Below are positions 4,932 to 10,076 of a stretch of 10,076 nucleotides of DNA, one piece after another. This DNA comes from Firmicutes bacterium UBA995 (GTDB lineage: Bacteria; Bacillota; Sulfobacillia; UBA995), in the NCBI GenBank assembly GCA_002291985.1, contig DBBB01000062.1, positions 1 through 10,076 on the forward strand. Reading direction: 5' to 3'. The number at the start of each line of letters is the position of its first letter. Position 1 is the first letter of the stretch. The position numbers were made by a program, and so were the translations under genes. The notes beneath the pieces were generated by a model that was given only the letters and a program-made list of their open reading frames with translations, was not told the DNA's origin and ran no database searches.

Positions 4932-6683
4932 TCACAGTATCTTGGCCTGGCCGCGGTATACCAGCCCTCGGACCGGGTCGATGGTGATGAGTTGCCCGTC
5001 GCGGAGGATGCCGAGGGCCCCTTCCGCCCCCACGATCACGGGGATGCCGAGGTTGAGCCCGACGATGGCAGCGTGCGAGGTCATCCCCCCTTCTTCCACG
5101 ACCACTCCCCCCGCCTGCTCTAGCAGCGCCATGAAGTCCCGGTCCGTGTTCAGGGCGACCAGTATGTCTCCCCGCTCGAAACGCCGGGCCAGGTCCGACG
5201 GATGCTTGCCCACGCGGGCCGGGCCCGATACCGGTTGCCCGCCGATGCCCATGCCCCGGAGCAGGATGGCGCCTACCGGGTGTACTTTGATGAGGTTGGT
5301 TGTGCCGGGCACGCCCACGGGTACGCCCGCGGTGATCACCACCAGGTCTCCCTCGACTACCAGGCCCGCCTGCACGGAGGCGTCAATCGCCTGTTCAACC
5401 AGGAGGTCGGTGCCCTCGGCGCCGGAGGTGAGCAAGGCGCGAACCCCCCAGATGAGGGCGAGGCGACGAGCCACGGCCGGATCGGGAGTGGCGGCTATTA
5501 CGGGCACGGTAGGCCGGTGGCGGGCCACCATGCGGGCAGTGTGCCCCGAGGTGGTGGCAGTGATGATCGCTGCCGCTCCCAGGTCGGACGCCATCTGACA
5601 GGTTGCCTGGCTTATGGCATCCGTCACCGTGCGCAGGGACACGCGTACCCGGTGCCGCGCGGCTTCCCCGACTTCCGGATCGCGTTCCACGCGCTCGGCG
5701 ATGCGGACCATGGTCCGCACTGCCTCCACGGGATAGCGCCCGACCGCCGTCTCGGCCGAAAGCATGACCGCGTCGGTGCCGTCGTAGATGGCGTTGGCCA
5801 CATCACTGGCCTCCGCCCGGGTGGGTCGGGGACGGCCGATCATTGACTCCAGCATCTGGGTGGCGGTGATCACCGGTTTGCCGAGGTGGTTGGCCCGGGC
5901 AATCAGTCGTTTCTGGACCACCGGCACCTCCTCGACCGACATCTCCACCCCGAGGTCGCCCCGGGCGACCATTATGCCATCGGCGACTTTCAAGATCGAC
6001 TCCAGCGACTCGACGCCTGCGGCCGTCTCCAACTTGGCAATGATCCCCGGGCGCCCGCCCTCTTCCTCCACGACCCGGCGGACCTCGAGCACATCGGCGG
6101 CGCTGCGTACGAAGGACGCCGCCACCCATTCCGCGTCTTCGCGTACCGCCAGCGCCAGGCAGTCACGGTCGCGGCCGTCAACGAAGGGCAGGTCCAGGAG
6201 CACTCCCGGCAAGTTGATCTTCTTGCCCCCGAGCAACTCGCCGCCGACCCGCACCCGGCAACGTACCCGCCCGTCGCCAGACTCCATTACCTCCAGCACC
6301 AGGTTGCCGTCATCGATCAACACTCGAACTCCCGGGCTCATCTTCTCGGCAAACCCCGGCCAGTCCACGACCAGGTCCGCCGGGCCGGCCGCGCCTGCTT
6401 CCGTCACCAGGTCGAGGCTTTGACCCTCCGCAAGGAGCAGGCTGTCCCCGGGGATGGGGCCCAATCGGACCTCCGGCCCCCGCAGGTCGACCATTACGGC
6501 CACATGTACGCCCTGGGTTTGGGCCGCCACCCGAACCGCCCGCAACCGGGAAAGATGCTCGCCAAGCGTGCCGTGCGATGCGTTGAGCCTGGCCACACTC
6601 ATGCCCGCCCGGATGAGTTCGTCTATCATGCCCGGGGGGTCGGTGGACGGCCCCAGGGTACAGACGATCTTGGTCCGCCGCAT
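4932..6683 (-). CDS. pyk: Pyruvate kinase with C-terminal PEP-utiliser domain
   Basis: Catalyses PEP + ADP to pyruvate + ATP, the last step of glycolysis, in the cytoplasm. The 583 residues match the long Bacillus/Geobacillus type. The catalytic barrel shows RLNASHG (Arg32, Asn34, Ser36), the PEP/metal motif IIAKLET (Lys217, Glu219), MVARGDLGVE (Asp243) and ITATQMLESM. A B domain lies at about 75-165 and an allosteric C domain follows ATTSGHTARMVA. A fused C-terminal PEP-utiliser (mobile-domain) module carries GGMTSHAAIVG at about 532-542, whose role in this enzyme type is structural or unclear. One oddity is the potassium-site loop, usually DTKGPEIRTG, which here reads DLRGPEVRLG (66-75). 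ATG at 6683 follows AAAGGGGGG with good spacing. The gene lies 14 nt after the DUF2007-like gene and is probably cotranscribed with dnaE. accDA and pfkA, which stand between dnaE and pyk in Bacillus, are absent. Confidence 0.97.
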   Translation of the reverse strand: MRRTKIVCTLGPSTDPPGMIDELIRAGMSVARLNASHGTLGEHLSRLRAVRVAAQTQGVHVAVMVDLRGPEVRLGPIPGDSLLLAEGQSLDLVTEAGAAGPADLVVDWPGFAEKMSPGVRVLIDDGNLVLEVMESGDGRVRCRVRVGGELLGGKKINLPGVLLDLPFVDGRDRDCLALAVREDAEWVAASFVRSAADVLEVRRVVEEEGGRPGIIAKLETAAGVESLESILKVADGIMVARGDLGVEMSVEEVPVVQKRLIARANHLGKPVITATQMLESMIGRPRPTRAEASDVANAIYDGTDAVMLSAETAVGRYPVEAVRTMVRIAERVERDPEVGEAARHRVRVSLRTVTDAISQATCQMASDLGAAAIITATTSGHTARMVARHRPTVPVIAATPDPAVARRLALIWGVRALLTSGAEGTDLLVEQAIDASVQAGLVVEGDLVVITAGVPVGVPGTTNLIKVHPVGAILLRGMGIGGQPVSGPARVGKHPSDLARRFERGDILVALNTDRDFMALLEQAGGVVVEEGGMTSHAAIVGLNLGIPVIVGAEGALGILRDGQLITIDPVRGLVYRGQAKIL

Positions 6684-6697
6684 AGCTGCCCCCCCTT

Positions 6698-6925
6698 TCA
6701 GGTTTCCGAAAGGACTTCGTCGAGCACCTCCTGAGCGTCTTCCGCCTCAGCCCGGGGCACGAGTACTTCCACGGGAGCGGCCGCCCCCATCTGCGGCGGC
6801 CCCAGGCTCCGGAGCATGACCAGGATACCCTCGTTGGTCAGGATCTCCTGCATCATCTCCGCCAAAGCCAGCGTGGAAGCAACCCTGACGACGACCCAGG
6901 CGCCGCCGGCATCTTCTAATAACAT
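6698..6925 (-). CDS. Small DUF2007-like putative signal-transducing protein
   Basis: A 75-residue soluble protein with the look of the DUF2007 family. A beta-strand WVVVRVAST leads into an amphipathic helix (LALAEMMQEILTNEG) and then a strand ILVMLRS. A loop rich in Gly/Ala/Pro precedes a strand VEVLVPR, and a final acidic helix reads EDAQEVLDEVL. The family is often labelled a putative signal-transducing or ACT-like small protein, but no biochemical role is established, and I infer none beyond a ligand- or protein-binding fold. The start is ATG at 6925, one nucleotide after the dnaE stop, with AAGGAAGGAG about 7 nt upstream inside the end of dnaE. This points to coupled translation with the polymerase gene. 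The family assignment rests on pattern and context, not on an alignment. Confidence 0.7.
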   Translation of the reverse strand: MLLEDAGGAWVVVRVASTLALAEMMQEILTNEGILVMLRSLGPPQMGAAAPVEVLVPRAEAEDAQEVLDEVLSET

Positions 6926-6926
6926 G

Positions 6927-9900
6927 TCATGCTCCTTCCTTGTGGTTCCAGGTGGCGGGCAGGAGACGCGTGACGACCGCTCCCCGCCCCACTACCTGCT
7001 CGAGTGCCGCCAGCAACTCGCGGGAACCGTCTACCCAGTAGCGCCGGTCGGCGCGGATGGTCTTCCCGGCGCCCGGAAGGCGCACATAGACCGGGCACGG
7101 CCCCGGGGAAAGGAGGCAAGTCGCTTTCATGCGCTCCAGCAGATCGGGATGACCCTCGGCCCCTTGAAGCTCGACGACCACTGCCGTGGTTCCGGAAGAG
7201 CGGTCACCGCCGTTCTGGTCGAGTCTTCGAATGTCCTCGGCAACCAGCTTGACCTCATCCTCATTCACCGACACCTTCCCTTGGACGATGAAGATGCCGT
7301 CGTCGCGCAAGGCGGAAGCATGGCGTGCGTAGAGCCGGGGGAATACGATGACCTCGACCTGACCGGTAAGATCCTCGAGCGTGAGGAACAACATCGGCTC
7401 ACCCGCGCGGGTCAAGATCTGCTTGCGCACGGCCACCATGCCGCCAAGCGTCGCCCGGTGATCGTCGGGGAGTTCCTTGAGTTGCGCCGCCGTGGCGGTG
7501 ATTGCGGCGCGCAGCTCCCGCTCATGTTCGGCCAGCGGATGACCGCTGAGGTAGAACCCCAGCATCTCCTTTTCTTGAGCCAGGAGCACCTCCCGGGGGT
7601 ACTCGGGCACGGGTGGCAACCCGGGATCCCGCTCACCGCCCTGAAATAGCGCCAGTTGGCCGTCATCTCGACGGCGCCGGGCCTGTTGACCGGCTTCGAG
7701 AGCAGTCTCGACCACCGCCATCAGTTGAGAGCGTCTCGCCTTCAGCGAGTCAAACGCTCCTCCCTTGATCAGGCTCTCCAGTCCTCGCTTCCCGAGGAGG
7801 CGGCCGTCCACTCGATCGCAGAAGTCCCAGAGGGACGAAAAGCGCCCCCCGGCGTGGCGCTCCCGGAGGATAGCGTCCACGGCCGCTGAACCCACGTTCT
7901 TGACCGCCGCCAGGCCGAAGCGTATGCCGGACTCGCCGGCCACCGTGAACTCCGCCTCGCTCTCGTTAACGCAAGGAAGCAGAACCCGGATGCCCATCCG
8001 GCGGCATTCGTCGAGATACGCGGCCACCTTATCGGTAGTGCCGGCAACGCTGGTGCATAGCGCGGCCAGGAACGCGAGGGGGTGATGGGCCTTGAGGTAG
8101 GCGGTCCGATAGGCAATGAGGGCGTAGGGGGCAGTGTGGCTCTTGTTGAACCCGTACCCGGCGAAGTGCGCGATCAACTCGAAAACCCGTTCCGCGACCG
8201 CCGGTTCGGCGCCCCGGGCGGCCGCTCCCCGTAAGAAGGCTTCGCGGTGGTGTGGCATCTCCTGAGTGTTCTTCTTGGCCACCGCCCGGCGCAAGAGGTC
8301 GGCTTGCGCCAGCGAAAAACCTGCCATGACGCTCACGACCTGCATGACTTGTTCCTGGTAGACCATCACCCCGTACGTCTCGGCCAGGATCGGTTCTAGG
8401 CTCGAGTGCAGGTACTCGATGGACCGCCGGCCGTGTCGTCGATCGATGAAATCGTCGATCATGCCGCTGCCGAGCGGGCCGGGGCGAAACAAGGCCAGCG
8501 CCGCCACCAGATCCTCGAACTGCCGGGGCCGTAAGCGACGCAACAGGTCAGTCATGCCCGAGCTTTCAAGTTGAAATAGACCGGCGGTCTCGCCGTCGGC
8601 GAGGAGCCGATATACCTCCGGGTCGTCCAGGGAAACGGTCTCGATATCCAGGGCATGCCCCTGTCGGGCAAGGATGGCCACCGCCCGGTCGATGACCGTC
8701 AGCGTGCGCAGGCCGAGGAAGTCCGTCTTGAGCAATCCTAGCTCCTGTAGCGTACCCATGGGAAACTGGGTGACTACCGGCCCCTCGGCCGTTCGGTAGA
8801 GGGGTACGAACTCGGCCAGGCGCTCCCGGGCGATGACGATGCCGGCGGCGTGCACTGAGGCATGGCGGGGGGTGCCCTCCAGGAGTTGCGCAATCTCGAC
8901 CGCCGGGCGCAGGGAGGGATTGGCCGCCACCATCTCACCTAGTTCCGGCGTGGTCTCGAAAGCGCGGTTCAGCGTCATCCCCGGAGCCCAGGGCACAGCC
9001 TTCGCCAGGCGGTCCACGTCGGCGTACGGGAGACTCAGGGCCCGGCCCACGTCCCGTAGGGCCGCTCGGGCGGCGAGGGTGCCGAAGGTGATGATCTGGG
9101 CGACATGATCCTCACCATACTGGCGAACGACGTAATCGATCACTTCTCCCCGGCGCTCGAAACAGAAATCGATATCAAAATCGGGAAGATCCACCCGTTC
9201 GGGGTTCAGGAAACGGTCGAAGAGCAGATTGTACCGCAAGGGGTCTATATCGGTGATGCCCAGGAGATATGCGACCAGGCTGCCCGCCACCGATCCGCGT
9301 CCCGGCCCCACGGGAATTCGCCGCTCGCGCGCGAACCGCACGAAATCCCACACAATCAAGAAATACCCCGAGTAGCCCATGCGCTTGATCAGCTCGAGTT
9401 CCCGGGCCAGGCGCGCTTGCTGCGCCTCACCGGTCCCGGCATACCGGCGGGCCAGCCCTTCTCGACAGAGTTTCTCGAGATAAGAGTCCGCGTCATACTC
9501 CCCGGGAACCCGGTACTGGGGGAGCCGGGGTTTGCCGAACTCGAACTCAAGGCTGACCCGTTCGGCTACCTCGCGGGTGCCGCGCAGGGCGGCGGGCGCC
9601 TCGGCAAAGAGGCTCGCCATCTCCTCGGGGGTTTTCAGGTAGAACTCCGGCGTGGGGAAGCGAAGTCGGTCCGGGTCATTCACCGCCTTGAGCGTCTGGA
9701 TGCACAGCAGGATATCATGCGCTCGGGCATCTTCGCGGCGCAGGTAATGCGAATCATTGGTCGCGACGAGTCCCAGGCCAAGCTCCCGCCCCAGCTCGAC
9801 AAGCCCGGCATTGATCCTGGCCTGCCCTTCCAGCCCTTGGTCTTGAAGCTCAAGGTAAAAGCGCTCCGGACCGTAGAGGTCCCGGTAAAAGGCCGCCACT

Positions 9901-10076
9901 TGCCGGGCTCGTTCGCCGTCGCCCGACCGTAGCAGGCGAGGGAGTTCGCCGGCCACGCAACCGCTCAAGGCGACGATGCCCCCGGTGTGAGCGGCCAACA
10001 ACTCGCGGTCAACCCGGGGTCGGTAGTAGAAGCCCTCGAGGAACCCGCGGGACGTCAGCTCAACGAGATTCCGATA
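6927..10076 (-). CDS. dnaE: DNA polymerase III alpha subunit (DnaE), N-terminus off window
   Basis: The replicative C-family DNA polymerase. 1049 residues are visible, and the frame remains open at the right edge (YRNLVELTSRGFLEGFYYRP), so roughly the first 100 residues, the start of the PHP domain, are missing. In order: the rest of the PHP domain (ALSGCVAGELPRLL; GLVATNDSHYL); the polymerase core with GPGRGSVAGSLVAYLLG, the catalytic pair in PDFDIDF (9185-9165) and the third catalytic Asp in KTDFLGL (near 8720); FRPGPLGSGMIDDF; YQEQVMQVVS; and AGYGFNKSHTAPYALIAYRT. A probable beta-clamp binding motif QLALF follows (about 7658-7644), then an OB fold (GGMVAVRKQILTRAG, then LFLTLEDLTGQVEVIVFPRL) and a C-terminal domain ending in WVDGSRELLAALEQVVGRG. 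The GC-rich, Gram-positive-type DnaE lacks the exonuclease of PolC. No intein or frameshift is seen. It heads the gene string continuing into the DUF2007-like gene and pyk. Confidence 0.97.
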   Translation of the reverse strand, partial: YRNLVELTSRGFLEGFYYRPRVDRELLAAHTGGIVALSGCVAGELPRLLRSGDGERARQVAAFYRDLYGPERFYLELQDQGLEGQARINAGLVELGRELGLGLVATNDSHYLRREDARAHDILLCIQTLKAVNDPDRLRFPTPEFYLKTPEEMASLFAEAPAALRGTREVAERVSLEFEFGKPRLPQYRVPGEYDADSYLEKLCREGLARRYAGTGEAQQARLARELELIKRMGYSGYFLIVWDFVRFARERRIPVGPGRGSVAGSLVAYLLGITDIDPLRYNLLFDRFLNPERVDLPDFDIDFCFERRGEVIDYVVRQYGEDHVAQIITFGTLAARAALRDVGRALSLPYADVDRLAKAVPWAPGMTLNRAFETTPELGEMVAANPSLRPAVEIAQLLEGTPRHASVHAAGIVIARERLAEFVPLYRTAEGPVVTQFPMGTLQELGLLKTDFLGLRTLTVIDRAVAILARQGHALDIETVSLDDPEVYRLLADGETAGLFQLESSGMTDLLRRLRPRQFEDLVAALALFRPGPLGSGMIDDFIDRRHGRRSIEYLHSSLEPILAETYGVMVYQEQVMQVVSVMAGFSLAQADLLRRAVAKKNTQEMPHHREAFLRGAAARGAEPAVAERVFELIAHFAGYGFNKSHTAPYALIAYRTAYLKAHHPLAFLAALCTSVAGTTDKVAAYLDECRRMGIRVLLPCVNESEAEFTVAGESGIRFGLAAVKNVGSAAVDAILRERHAGGRFSSLWDFCDRVDGRLLGKRGLESLIKGGAFDSLKARRSQLMAVVETALEAGQQARRRRDDGQLALFQGGERDPGLPPVPEYPREVLLAQEKEMLGFYLSGHPLAEHERELRAAITATAAQLKELPDDHRATLGGMVAVRKQILTRAGEPMLFLTLEDLTGQVEVIVFPRLYARHASALRDDGIFIVQGKVSVNEDEVKLVAEDIRRLDQNGGDRSSGTTAVVVELQGAEGHPDLLERMKATCLLSPGPCPVYVRLPGAGKTIRADRRYWVDGSRELLAALEQVVGRGAVVTRLLPATWNHKEGA

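Noticed and set aside
4942..6734. Several plus-strand open frames opposite pyk
   Set aside because: They are shadows of the pyruvate kinase gene. They have low-complexity Arg/Ser/Thr-rich translations and no plausible starts or function.
9105..9932. Plus-strand open frame (275 codons) opposite dnaE
   Set aside because: It lies antisense to the conserved PHP and polymerase core motifs of dnaE and has no recognisable domain.

Overview
The window is a G+C-rich bacterial chromosome segment. The protein-coding genes all lie on the minus strand, and a single tRNA lies on the plus strand. The gene set and order suggest a high-GC Bacillota (Firmicutes) lineage. dnaE, pyruvate kinase with a C-terminal PEP-utiliser domain, and fxsA follow one another as in Bacillus and the Clostridia. 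Tyrosine phenol-lyase and tryptophanase side by side recall Symbiobacterium-type thermophiles, but I cannot name the organism.

Read in the direction of minus-strand transcription (right to left), the layout is as follows. (1) 10076-6927: most of dnaE, the replicative DNA polymerase III alpha subunit, with its N-terminus off the window. (2) 6925-6698: a 75-aa DUF2007-like protein, 1 nt after dnaE. (3) 6683-4932: pyk. (4) 4894-4499: fxsA, a small membrane protein. (5) 4443-3055: a tryptophanase. (6) 3037-1646: a tyrosine phenol-lyase. These six genes are spaced 1 to 55 nt apart with no visible terminator and could be one transcription unit. (7) A tRNA-Leu(CAA) with its own promoter converges on the end of the lyase gene. 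(8) After a gap of about 350 bp comes a separate two-gene unit, an ECF sigma factor (1196-513) and its zinc-binding membrane anti-sigma factor (516 to off the left edge). It is preceded by what looks like an ECF-type, probably autoregulated, promoter.

The two beta-eliminating lyases split L-tryptophan or L-tyrosine into indole or phenol plus pyruvate and ammonium. Pyk, just upstream, also makes pyruvate. The residues that decide substrate choice differ between the two paralogues exactly as expected for one tryptophanase and one tyrosine phenol-lyase.

I see no CRISPR array, insertion sequence, phage gene or clearly new defence or biosynthetic system. The items most worth a second look are the tandem lyase pair placed in a housekeeping replication/glycolysis block, a mixed potassium-site signature in pyruvate kinase, the ECF promoter with its doubled GGGGAACC motif, a possible decayed reading frame in the 1197-1546 gap, and tiny coupled reading frames before fxsA and tnaA.
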